From Nitrospiraceae bacterium (lineage in GTDB: Bacteria; Nitrospirota; Nitrospiria; Nitrospirales; Nitrospiraceae): a stretch of 33,484 bases of DNA. The stretch is taken from positions 1 to 33,484 of the forward strand of contig DASPUC010000054.1 of assembly GCA_035623075.1 (NCBI GenBank), in the 5' to 3' direction. The notes under the pieces were generated by a model, which was not told the DNA's origin, did not search any database, and was given only the letters and a program-made list of their open reading frames with translations. The position numbers and the translations under genes are program-made. How positions within the stretch are numbered: the first letter of the stretch is position 1; each line of letters starts with the position of its first letter. Shown one piece after another: positions 16,499-23,509 of the stretch.

Positions 16499-16930
16499 AT
16501 GGTACGACCGTGTACTGCCTTCGGCGTCGCTCTGCTGTTTCTGACAGCCTGCTCCAGTGCTCATCCGGTCCTGTATCCCAATGCGCACCTGAAGTCGGTC
16601 GGAAAAGAAACAGCGGACGTGGACATCGAGGAGTGTAAGCAATTGGCTGAATCAGCCGGGGCCGAAGAGGGTGCCGGGACAGGTGGCCGCGTGGCGACCG
16701 GGACGGCGGTCGGCGCAGGAGTCGGCGCAGCGAGCGGAGCCGTCGGCGGAGCTGTTGTCGGAGCCGCAGGCAGCGGTTCGGCTATCGGAGCGGCGAGCGG
16801 GGCAGTATGGGGCCTGCTCACGACTTTGTACTACGCGGCGTTTGGACCCTCGCAACCGAATCAAGCGTATACGAATTTCGTGAACCGGTGTTTGCAGGAA
16901 AAAGGGTATGAAGTCACAGGATGGCAGTAA
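16499..16930 (+). CDS. Glycine-zipper lipoprotein, first of a tandem pair
   Basis: This 143-residue protein has a lipoprotein signal: positively charged start, hydrophobic stretch, and lipobox LTAC with the lipid-bearing cysteine at residue 18. The mature part carries a Cys in ECKQLAESAG and then a long Gly/Ala glycine-zipper segment (about 61-100), which can pack into membranes or oligomerise. It ends CLQEKGYEVTGWQ. The gene at 17115 encodes a clear paralogue with the same NAHL, Cys-x-x-x-AE-x-AG and GYEV-x-GWQ landmarks. AAAGGA lies about 10 bases before the ATG at 16499, overlapping the end of the DUF167 gene. An outer-membrane or periplasmic location is expected; function unknown. Confidence 0.82.
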   Translation: MVRPCTAFGVALLFLTACSSAHPVLYPNAHLKSVGKETADVDIEECKQLAESAGAEEGAGTGGRVATGTAVGAGVGAASGAVGGAVVGAAGSGSAIGAASGAVWGLLTTLYYAAFGPSQPNQAYTNFVNRCLQEKGYEVTGWQ

Positions 16931-16945
16931 CGGAATGTGGGACAA

Positions 16946-17023
16946 CTCAGTCGGTCTTCGTGCTCGCTGAACGCGCACGATCAAACCATGCTCGGTCGAT
17001 GCGCGCAATGAAACCCGACCGAG
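16946..17023. repeat. Palindromic element B between lipoprotein genes
   Basis: Bases 16946-16954 pair with 17015-17023 (eight of nine). The inner motifs are TGCTCGCTGAACGCGCACGA at 16961-16980 and CGATGCGCGCAATGA at 16997-17011. These closely match element A (349-368 and 384-399) and the reverse strand of D. It lies in the gap between the two paralogous lipoproteins, after the first stop, so termination is possible, but no T-run follows. Confidence 0.55.
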
Positions 17024-17114
17024 CCCTCCCGCGCTGGAGAAAGTCGAGTTTTCCTGTGACGGTGACGGTGAGGAGAGGAGATGGAAGAGAATTTGTGCAT
17101 CTGTTCATAAAATT

Positions 17115-17522
17115 TTGCGGGTAGCGGCAATACTAAGTCTTGTGGCATGCACGGGACCGAATCCATTGTTGCGGTCGAACGCTCATCTTCAACTTCAGGG
17201 ACCCGAGGCGACGCAGGACGATGTCAATGCCTGTCAGAAGAAGGCTGAGGCCGCTGGTCTCAAACCTGGGACGAGTCGGAGTGCCAACGCCGCGGCTGGT
17301 GGCAGCCTTGGTCTCATCGGTGGAGCGGCGGTGGGAGCAGCCGGCGGCATTATCGGCGGGGCGACGGGCGTCGCGATTGGAGCAGCGGTTGGTGGGGGGC
17401 TGGGGCTCATCATTGGATTGGCCGGCGGCGCGTACAAACCACTTGAACCGGATTCTCTTTACGCCGATGTGGTGGTGCGCTGTCTCATCGAAAAAGGGTA
17501 CGAGGTGAGTGGATGGCAATAG
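17115..17522 (+). CDS. Glycine-zipper lipoprotein, second of a tandem pair
   Basis: This is a paralogue of the lipoprotein at 16499, with lipobox LVAC, NAHL, a Cys-lysine-AEAAG segment, a Gly/Ala zipper (about 62-105) and the same C-terminal CLIEKGYEVSGWQ. The 5' end is uncertain. TTG at 17115 gives 135 residues and a very short n-region (Met-Arg). A strong GAGGAGAGGAG site at 17070-17080 lies about 35 bases further up and would instead serve the ATG at 17081, which is in another frame and ends after nine codons. A non-standard start (ATT at 17091 or 17112) or a one-base change in the signal-peptide region would explain this. Location in the cell is expected to be as for its twin. Confidence 0.75.
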   Translation: MRVAAILSLVACTGPNPLLRSNAHLQLQGPEATQDDVNACQKKAEAAGLKPGTSRSANAAAGGSLGLIGGAAVGAAGGIIGGATGVAIGAAVGGGLGLIIGLAGGAYKPLEPDSLYADVVVRCLIEKGYEVSGWQ

Positions 17523-17576
17523 GAGGCGGGATGTGACCATGATTCTTCAGTGATTGAAAGCCAGCTGAGAAATGAT

Positions 17577-18002
17577 CTATTTCGATTGTGTTTCCGGCAA
17601 GGGGGAGGGGGATCGCGCAGCTTTATGCCTCAAGGCCCGGCCTTTCTCCGGGGTCGGGTCACTGACGACGCCGTAGATTTCTCGTCCTTCATGACCTTCC
17701 GGAAGATATTCCGTGATCGGCATTCCGTCTTCACGCACAAATAGCATACAGTGGCAGTACTTATAGATCTGCATCTCGTCGCAAGCGCAGATCCAACGGC
17801 GGAGTTTGGCTTCGGCCGCTTTGTCGTTGTAGAAATTGCATGGGCAGAGCGGCTTGCCTAGTTCGTCCACGTGCATGGCCAGGCCTTTGACCACGGCTTC
17901 GGTTACGGCGGGGTTTGGGTGCATAGTCGTTCCGCTCTTCTCGGCAAACCTTTTCACATACTTCCACATCTTGTCGAGGCTTTCTCGTTTGGGTTCGGCC
18001 AT
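17577..18002 (-). CDS. ftrB: Ferredoxin-thioredoxin reductase catalytic (beta) chain
   Basis: This 141-residue protein has the exact spacing of the FTR catalytic chain: Cys53-Pro-Cys55, 16 residues, Cys72-Ala-Cys74, 8 residues, Cys83-His-Cys85. These bind a 4Fe-4S cluster next to the redox disulfide that reduces thioredoxin with electrons from ferredoxin. The middle motif is CAC where plant and cyanobacterial enzymes have CPC. No variable (alpha) chain gene is present nearby. I start at the ATG at 18000-18002 (MAEPKRES) with an AAAGGA-like site upstream; an earlier in-frame start at 18053 would add an Arg/Gly-rich tail. It is divergent from the VWA gene, sharing the 120-base gap with its promoter, and convergent with the second lipoprotein. 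Confidence 0.9.
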   Translation of the reverse strand: MAEPKRESLDKMWKYVKRFAEKSGTTMHPNPAVTEAVVKGLAMHVDELGKPLCPCNFYNDKAAEAKLRRWICACDEMQIYKYCHCMLFVREDGMPITEYLPEGHEGREIYGVVSDPTPEKGRALRHKAARSPSPLPETQSK

Positions 18003-18055
18003 TCCACCATCCTTTCCATGGGCGTCTCGCCCTCTTCCTGCGCGTCGATCCACAG

Positions 18056-18084
18056 TTTACAAGCGGTAGGGCGTTCTTTACAAT
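18056..18084 (+). promoter_or_regulatory. Sigma70-type promoter for the VWA protein gene
   Basis: TTTACA at 18056-18061 is followed by a 17-base spacer and TACAAT at 18079-18084, a near-consensus promoter. Transcription would begin near 18091, about 30 bases before the chosen ATG at 18123. This implies that the VWA gene is not only read through from cbbQ. Confidence 0.55.
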
Positions 18085-18122
18085 CCGTCCCCTCATGTGA
18101 AAACAGCCGACGTAGGATGTTG

Positions 18123-21100
18123 ATGGAACTCGATCACGCGCGTGCACAACTATTGACACGGCTGGCGGAGGAATTGGGGGCCGCGACCTCGGAACGCCTC
18201 GTGGCCGCATTCCCTCAATCTGCCAAGATCCACGGGATCCTCGTACTCCTGAATGGACTATGGGAAGTCTCGCCAAAGGTTGCACGAGCCGCGATCGAAA
18301 CCCTGCCCGAGTTGCACCGGCGTGAACGGCTGGGTGACGTGGTGAGCTGGCTGGAAGTCTGCCTGGCATTGGCTGAGTCATCGGGGGCGAGCGCGCTAAA
18401 GTATCTCAAAGAAAGCCCTCTGTTGTTGGGGCTGGTCGAACGAGCGGAGGATCGCGGATCAGTTCTCTCTACCGCGCTGGAGTTGGCTGACGAGGACGCC
18501 AACGTCACACTCGAATACCTGCGCACCGCGCCGCAACTTCTGACCATCGTCCCGTCGTACGAATTAACGGCCTGGCTCGAGATCGGCACTGAATTGACGC
18601 AGGTGGATGTTGTCGTCGGGCTGGAGTATATCCGCCAAATCCACGCGATCGCTCCGGTGCTCCCGCTGAACGAAGTACGGCGTTGGGTTGCCTTCGGCAT
18701 GGAGTTGATCGTCCCCAACAGCCTTGGCAAGCCTGATTACATGCCGACGATCGAATTTCTCCGGACCAGCCCCGCTATTCTGGCCGATATCGAACAGATA
18801 CCGGTTCGATCGAATGTTGTCGCGTTGGGCGCCGTGCTGGCAGACCATTCGATCGAGGCCGGCATTGCATGGTTGTCCGAGTCACCCCGCCTCTTGCGGA
18901 TGCTCCCGTCACCAGAATGGCAAATGAAGATGTTGCAGTATGGCGCGTTGCTGGGTGAACAAGATCCTGAAGCCACACTAGCCTATCTCCGTCGCTGCCC
19001 TGAACTGATCGGATTGATCGGCAATTCCGCCGAAGCGGTCACGCGATTTGAGAATTGGTTCAAAGCAGGGATGGAAATCTTGGACTATAGTATCGAGGGA
19101 GCCAGAGCCTACTTCGCGTTGGAATCTCAGGGAGCCCTCGCTTCAGTCGAGAAGGCCTTGAGCGGCGTGCCGTTGCGACAGGTCGCGCGCACGATCAAAT
19201 TGTTTGTGCAGGGCTTGTGTGGGACCGAATTCGCGATTCAGGCGCTTCCCGATTCGCTCGCGCCGGACGCGCCGGTCCGTGCGACGATCAGCCCCGATGG
19301 CCGGACTATATCGCTTCCATCACTACTGCGTCGCTATGCCACCGCTGAAGACAATACGCGACTCTATCTGGTGATGGCGGCTCACGAAGCCGGCCATGTG
19401 GAATTCGGTACCTATCGCCTGAGGCTCGAGCCGCTTGCCGACCTGGTCGCTGAGGTCCGTCAACGCTACGGCCGGACCGGTCGGGCTGAGCCCCAGACCT
19501 TGACCGACTTGTTTCGTTTTTATCAGCAACCGCGGCTTGTGCAGGACATCTGGATGTTGCTCGAAGATGCGCGAGTGGAATTTCTGCTGCAACAACAGTA
19601 TCCCGGTCTTCGCCGTGATCTGCAGACGTTGGCTCGGGAAGCGGTAGAGACGAGGTCGTTGACCCATGGCCTGACCATCAAGGAATTGATCGTGGATCAA
19701 CTCCTCCAGCTTTCCAGCGCCGACCCAGATTCTGTCCCCATCCATGAGGCAATTAAGGCGGAGGTCGCGGTCCTTTGGCCGATGTGCCGGTCCGTCCAGG
19801 CCACAACGGCGACAGCGGAAGAGGTTGTTCGGGTGACGCATGACGTTTATGTCCGTCTCGAAGAGTTGTTAGTGCCGAAATCGGAGATGATACGGGCCGA
19901 CCAGGTCGACGCGCTCACACAGGATCTGGGTGTGGGTCCCTCGGCCCCGGAAGAGACCAGTGAGAGCTATCGTCCGGTGACGAATTTCGTGTACCGGGGC
20001 ACCATGAATCCGGAATTTATTCGCCGGTATGATGCGGAAGACCAGACAAAACAGGACCGAGCGCAGCCGGATGAGATCGATCAGCTGGCCAGCGCTGCGG
20101 GCGGAGCGCAGGAACGCACAGCATCTGGTCAACAGGCTCGGAAAAGTACGCAGACTTCTTCAGAGGGTGCTGTGCTGAGCGGCGGATGGCAACTGCCCGC
20201 TCACGTGGAAGAGTTACTCGCGTTGGACGTCGATCAATCTCCGTCTGTGGATCGAACCGGCTTCCAAGATCGAGCGATTCGTTATCCGGAGTGGGATCAG
20301 GACATTCACGATTACCGTCTCAACTGGTGCCGTGTCGTTGAACGGGCCGCGGATGAACGCCCAGACGATGTTGTTGCAGCCACATTACAGACGTATGGCA
20401 GCGTGGTTTCGACGCTGCGGCGGTTCTTTGAGAGTCTGCGTCCACCCGGGTTGAAGCGTGTGGCCGGTCAGGTGGATGGGGACGATATCGATCTCGATGC
20501 CGCGGTGCGCGTGTCAGCTGAACGGGCGGCAGGAGCTGAAGAGTCCGATCGCATCTATATACGACGAGATCGAAAGGAGCGAGACGTCGCCACTGCGTTT
20601 CTCGTGGACGTGAGCGGGTCCACCAGCCGCCAGCTTACGGGGGGTCGTCGCGTCATCGATGTCGAGCGAGAGGGGCTGGTGTTGTTGTGCGAGGCGCTGG
20701 AAGCAGTCGGTGATCAGTACGCGCTTTATGGCTATTCAGGCCAAGGTCGCGGGCAAGTCGACTTCTTGGTGATCAAGGATTTTGCTGATCGATTGGGCGG
20801 ACAGGCAGCGTCCCGCTTGGCCGGACTGACACCGCTGCAGCAAAACCGTGACGGGGCGGCGATCCGCCATGCCACGTCGAAGCTGCTGGCTCGTGAGGCG
20901 AAGACCAAGTTGTTGATCATCGTCAGCGACGGACGGCCGCTGGACGACGGCTACAGGGATGAGTATTCGCTCGAGGACACGAAGACTGCCTTACGCGAAG
21001 CCAAGCGGCAAGGAATTCACCCGTTTTGCATCACGATTGATCGCGACGCCGATACCTATCTGAAACGGATGTACGGCGATGTCCAATTTACCGTTATCGA

Positions 21101-21158
21101 TCGTGTGGAAAGTCTGCCGTTGCGGTTACCACGGATTTATCAACGACTGACGACTTGA
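18123..21158 (+). CDS. CbbO/NorD-like VWA protein with N-terminal helical repeats and HEAGH motif
   Basis: The 1011 residues fall in three parts. The N-terminus has about seven helical repeats of roughly 38 residues, marked by YLKESPLLL at 94, YLRTAPQLL at 132, YIRQIHAIA at 169, FLRTSPAIL at 212, WLSESPRLL at 250, YLRRCPELI at 288 and a last weak copy at 330. The middle part has HEAGH at 421-425, a zinc-protease-like HExxH, and an acidic EDARVE near 481-486. The C-terminus (about 820-1005) is a VWA domain with MIDAS residues Asp829-x-Ser831-x-Ser833 and SDGRP near 935. Such proteins partner CbbQ/NorQ ATPases. I start at the ATG at 18123 with AGGA 5 bases upstream; ATG 18117 is the alternative. 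The next gene overlaps by one base. Confidence 0.85.
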   Translation: MELDHARAQLLTRLAEELGAATSERLVAAFPQSAKIHGILVLLNGLWEVSPKVARAAIETLPELHRRERLGDVVSWLEVCLALAESSGASALKYLKESPLLLGLVERAEDRGSVLSTALELADEDANVTLEYLRTAPQLLTIVPSYELTAWLEIGTELTQVDVVVGLEYIRQIHAIAPVLPLNEVRRWVAFGMELIVPNSLGKPDYMPTIEFLRTSPAILADIEQIPVRSNVVALGAVLADHSIEAGIAWLSESPRLLRMLPSPEWQMKMLQYGALLGEQDPEATLAYLRRCPELIGLIGNSAEAVTRFENWFKAGMEILDYSIEGARAYFALESQGALASVEKALSGVPLRQVARTIKLFVQGLCGTEFAIQALPDSLAPDAPVRATISPDGRTISLPSLLRRYATAEDNTRLYLVMAAHEAGHVEFGTYRLRLEPLADLVAEVRQRYGRTGRAEPQTLTDLFRFYQQPRLVQDIWMLLEDARVEFLLQQQYPGLRRDLQTLAREAVETRSLTHGLTIKELIVDQLLQLSSADPDSVPIHEAIKAEVAVLWPMCRSVQATTATAEEVVRVTHDVYVRLEELLVPKSEMIRADQVDALTQDLGVGPSAPEETSESYRPVTNFVYRGTMNPEFIRRYDAEDQTKQDRAQPDEIDQLASAAGGAQERTASGQQARKSTQTSSEGAVLSGGWQLPAHVEELLALDVDQSPSVDRTGFQDRAIRYPEWDQDIHDYRLNWCRVVERAADERPDDVVAATLQTYGSVVSTLRRFFESLRPPGLKRVAGQVDGDDIDLDAAVRVSAERAAGAEESDRIYIRRDRKERDVATAFLVDVSGSTSRQLTGGRRVIDVEREGLVLLCEALEAVGDQYALYGYSGQGRGQVDFLVIKDFADRLGGQAASRLAGLTPLQQNRDGAAIRHATSKLLAREAKTKLLIIVSDGRPLDDGYRDEYSLEDTKTALREAKRQGIHPFCITIDRDADTYLKRMYGDVQFTVIDRVESLPLRLPRIYQRLTT

Positions 21159-21565
21159 TGACAGAATTGTCCAGTAAACCTACGGTTCCGCCGTGGCTCT
21201 ATAAACTCTTCACAGGGCATCAGTATCCGTACGTGCGCCGCCTGGCGAAGTTCGCTCAACCAGTCAAGCCGGGAGAGGACCGTCCGGAACCGACGAAGGA
21301 GATGATCGAGGCAAAATTCTGGGAGGTCTACCCGCGCTGTTCCGCGAAGGTCCTGCAGGAAGTCAAAGTTGGGATGATCGTGGTGTTTCACGATCTTGGT
21401 GAATATCCCCCCGGTGGCTATCAAGAACTCGTCGACAACCCGGAAGAGTTCCTGGCGAAGACTTATGGAAAAAAGAAGATCAAAGTGAATTTCTACGATG
21501 GCGAGAATTTTGTGTGCACGATCAATTTTAAAGTGGCGGGATGGACGGAGCACGAGGAACATTGA
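21158..21565 (+). CDS. Small unknown protein coupled to the VWA gene
   Basis: This 135-residue soluble-looking protein starts at an ATG overlapping the VWA stop as TGATG, so translation is coupled. It has no signal peptide or membrane segment. Visible landmarks are FTGHQYPYVRRLAKF near the N-terminus, VYPRCSAKVLQEVKVGMIVVFHD in the middle with the only conserved-looking Cys, and NFYDGENFVCTINFKVAGW at the C-terminus. I do not recognise the family. Its position suggests a role with the CbbQ/VWA pair, for example as an adaptor to the target, but this is inference. A heptamer repeat array follows and then malate dehydrogenase. Confidence 0.8.
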   Translation: MTELSSKPTVPPWLYKLFTGHQYPYVRRLAKFAQPVKPGEDRPEPTKEMIEAKFWEVYPRCSAKVLQEVKVGMIVVFHDLGEYPPGGYQELVDNPEEFLAKTYGKKKIKVNFYDGENFVCTINFKVAGWTEHEEH

Positions 21566-21570
21566 GAGCC

Positions 21571-21637
21571 GTCAGCTTTCAGCAATCAGCTTCAGGTGCG
21601 GGCGTCACCGCTGATAGCTAACAGCTGATAGCTTCTC
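21571..21637. repeat. Inverted pair of heptanucleotide arrays
   Basis: The left arm reads GTCAGCT, TTCAGCA, ATCAGCT in 7-base register (21571-21591). The right arm reads GCTGATA, GCTAACA, GCTGATA (21610-21630) and is roughly its reverse complement, so the RNA could fold into a hairpin. It fills the gap between the small unknown gene and mdh, ending just before the mdh ribosome site. Confidence 0.7.
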
Positions 21638-21650
21638 AGGAGAGGCGACT

Positions 21651-22589
21651 ATGGGGCGACCGAAAATCACTGTAGTGGGGGCCGGCAATGTCGGAGGCAC
21701 GACTGCCCAGCGGCTAGCTGAGCGGGACGCCTATGACGTGGTGCTCGTCGACATTATCGAAGGCGTGCCTCAAGGAAAAGCGCTGGATATCGCACAAGCC
21801 GGACCGGTGTATGGGTACAGCACCCGTGTGGTCGGGACCAACGGCTATGATGAAACAGCCGGTTCGGCGGTTGCCGTGATTACTTCGGGTATTCCCCGTA
21901 AGCCCGGTATGAGCCGAGATGAACTCTTGGCCACGAACGCGAAGATCGTGCAGTCGGTTGTGAAGGATCTCGTTTCTCGCTCGCCCGGATGTATCCTGAT
22001 TCTGGTGACGAATCCCTTGGATGCGATGGTGCACGTGGCGCGAAAAGTGAGCGGGCTGCCAAAGTCAAAAGTATTGGGAATGGCCGGCGTGCTCGATTCA
22101 GCTCGCATGCGCGCGTTTATCGCCGAAGAGCTGCATGTCGGGGCGCCGGATGTGCAAGCCATGGTGCTTGGTGGTCATGGGGACACAATGGTCCCGCTAC
22201 CTCGGTACACGACGGTGAAGGGCAAACCAGTCACTGAATTGATGTCGAAAGAGCGGTTGGAGGCGATCGTCAAGCGAACGCGCGAAGGCGGAGCTGAAAT
22301 CGTGGGATTGCTCAAGACCGGCAGCGCGTACTATGCGCCTTCTGCGTCGGCCGTCGATATGGTGGACGCGATCATGAAGGATCAGAAGCGTGTCCTGCCT
22401 TGTGCGGTCTTGTGCGAAGGAGAGTATGGGTTGCAGAATGTAATCGTCGGTGTTCCGGTGAAACTTGGGCGTGGCGGGGCGGAACAGATAGTCGAGTATG
22501 AGCTGACTGTAAATGAGCGAACTGCGCTTGAAACCTCTGCCAAGGCAGTCCGCGAGCTTTGTGACACGGTCGACCGATTGATGGCGTAG
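21651..22589 (+). CDS. mdh: Malate dehydrogenase (LDH-like type)
   Basis: This 312-residue protein has the NAD-binding [10 protein letters not shown] loop (residues 10-19), the Asp in VDIIEG (about 34-39) that selects [18 protein letters not shown] with the substrate-binding Arg pair, [11 protein letters not shown], and the catalytic His in [11 protein letters not shown]. The Arg in [10 protein letters not shown] marks it as malate rather than lactate dehydrogenase. It interconverts malate and oxaloacetate in the oxidative or reductive TCA cycle, in the cytoplasm. The ATG at 21651 has AGGAGAGG about 8 bases upstream. The next gene has its own probable promoter, so mdh may be monocistronic. 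Confidence 0.97.
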   Translation: MGRPKITVVGAGNVGGTTAQRLAERDAYDVVLVDIIEGVPQGKALDIAQAGPVYGYSTRVVGTNGYDETAGSAVAVITSGIPRKPGMSRDELLATNAKIVQSVVKDLVSRSPGCILILVTNPLDAMVHVARKVSGLPKSKVLGMAGVLDSARMRAFIAEELHVGAPDVQAMVLGGHGDTMVPLPRYTTVKGKPVTELMSKERLEAIVKRTREGGAEIVGLLKTGSAYYAPSASAVDMVDAIMKDQKRVLPCAVLCEGEYGLQNVIVGVPVKLGRGGAEQIVEYELTVNERTALETSAKAVRELCDTVDRLMA

Positions 22590-22637
22590 GTCCGGAGTGA
22601 CAGACACGAGGTGAGAACACGGAGACAGTAGCGTTGC

Positions 22638-22667
22638 TTGACAAGAGAGGAGAGGCTACAGTACAGA
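22638..22667 (+). promoter_or_regulatory. Possible promoter upstream of the PuuD-like gene
   Basis: TTGACA at 22638-22643 is followed after 18 bases by TACAGA (22662-22667), with an alternative TACAGT closer in (spacer 13). The -35 is perfect but the -10 is weak. A start near 22674 would leave a leader of about 30 bases. Confidence 0.4.
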
Positions 22668-22702
22668 GTGCAGCCTAGCAGTGAACTGAACGAGGGGACA
22701 TT

Positions 22703-23281
22703 ATGAAATTTCTTGAAGATCCGTTTCAGACGATGGGTGCAGGATTTGCGCTCGCCATTGTGCTGATCATCGTCTATCTTGGCATTTCTGGGGTTGGAGC
22801 GGGCGATGCCGATTGGGGCGGGCTATTGCTTCGGTGGATTCACTTTCTGGCGGGGATCACTTGGATCGGGTTGCTCTATTTCTTCAACCTGATTAATGCA
22901 GCGTTCATGAAAAGCCTCGACGGGCCAACCAAGAATGCCGTCATTCCCAAGCTCATGCCGTCTGCGCTCAATTGGTTCCGCCACGGGGCGACGGTGACCG
23001 TGCTGGCCGGAATTCTCCTGTATCTCAAGATGTATATGAACGGCGGGACCGGTGCCTATGCGCTGGCGATCGGCGGGTTGCTGGGCATCATCATGATGGC
23101 CAACGTGCATGGGATTATCTGGCCCAACCAAAAGAAGATCATTGCCGCTGTGTCGGCCGGTGGACCTCCTCCTGCCGAAATGGCCCAATGGGGGCGGACG
23201 GCGCTACTCGCATCCCGGGTCAATTTCATGCTCTCAATCCCCATGTTGTTCTTCATGGGAGCTGGCAGTCACTTCAAGTAA
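22703..23281 (+). CDS. PuuD-like (urate oxidase N-terminal type) membrane protein
   Basis: This 192-residue integral membrane protein has about five hydrophobic segments. RWIHFLAGITWIGLLYFFNL and LNWFRHGATVTVLAGILLYL match the Urate_ox_N (PuuD) membrane domain, and NVHGIIWPNQKKI adds a third histidine, so His residues in or near helices could ligate heme. Full PuuD proteins carry a C-terminal cytochrome c domain; this one stops after the membrane part. The function outside urate oxidation is unknown. The ATG at 22703 is preceded by GAGGGG. A hairpin 14 bases past the stop probably ends the transcript. Confidence 0.78.
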   Translation: MKFLEDPFQTMGAGFALAIVLIIVYLGISGVGAGDADWGGLLLRWIHFLAGITWIGLLYFFNLINAAFMKSLDGPTKNAVIPKLMPSALNWFRHGATVTVLAGILLYLKMYMNGGTGAYALAIGGLLGIIMMANVHGIIWPNQKKIIAAVSAGGPPPAEMAQWGRTALLASRVNFMLSIPMLFFMGAGSHFK

Positions 23282-23294
23282 TCGCGATCTCTAT

Positions 23295-23330
23295 GAACCG
23301 GGTCGGGCGGTACTTCCCCTAGCCCGGTTC
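23295..23330 (+). terminator. Probable hairpin after the PuuD-like gene
   Basis: GAACCGGG (23295-23302) pairs with CCCGGTTC (23323-23330), with further G/C pairing inside. Only a short TTT follows at 23338-23340, so it is a weak intrinsic terminator or simply a stabilising 3' hairpin. Confidence 0.45.
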
Positions 23331-23438
23331 TGTGCCCTTTAAATCCAATCTCTTCGAACACGCGCCCAATATGCCCAGTTTGACCTAGGGCTGTTGTCCT
23401 AACCCATTGAGATTCAGGCCTATTCCCGTGAGGTTGCC

Positions 23439-23468
23439 TTGACGAAGGGTGAACGGCAGCCTTATAGT
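23439..23468 (+). promoter_or_regulatory. Sigma70-type promoter for the NuoF-like gene
   Basis: TTGACG (23439-23444), an 18-base spacer and TATAGT (23463-23468) form a good promoter. Transcription would begin near 23475, leaving about 35 bases before the ATG at 23510 and including the GGAGGA site. Confidence 0.6.
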
Positions 23469-23509
23469 AACAACCTCAAACTGTGCTATCCGGAGGATCG
23501 ACTGGCATT

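Noticed and set aside
17871-18122. Upstream extension of the VWA protein
   Set aside because: The extension overlaps the ftrB gene on the other strand and the promoter at 18056-18084, and does not look like protein.
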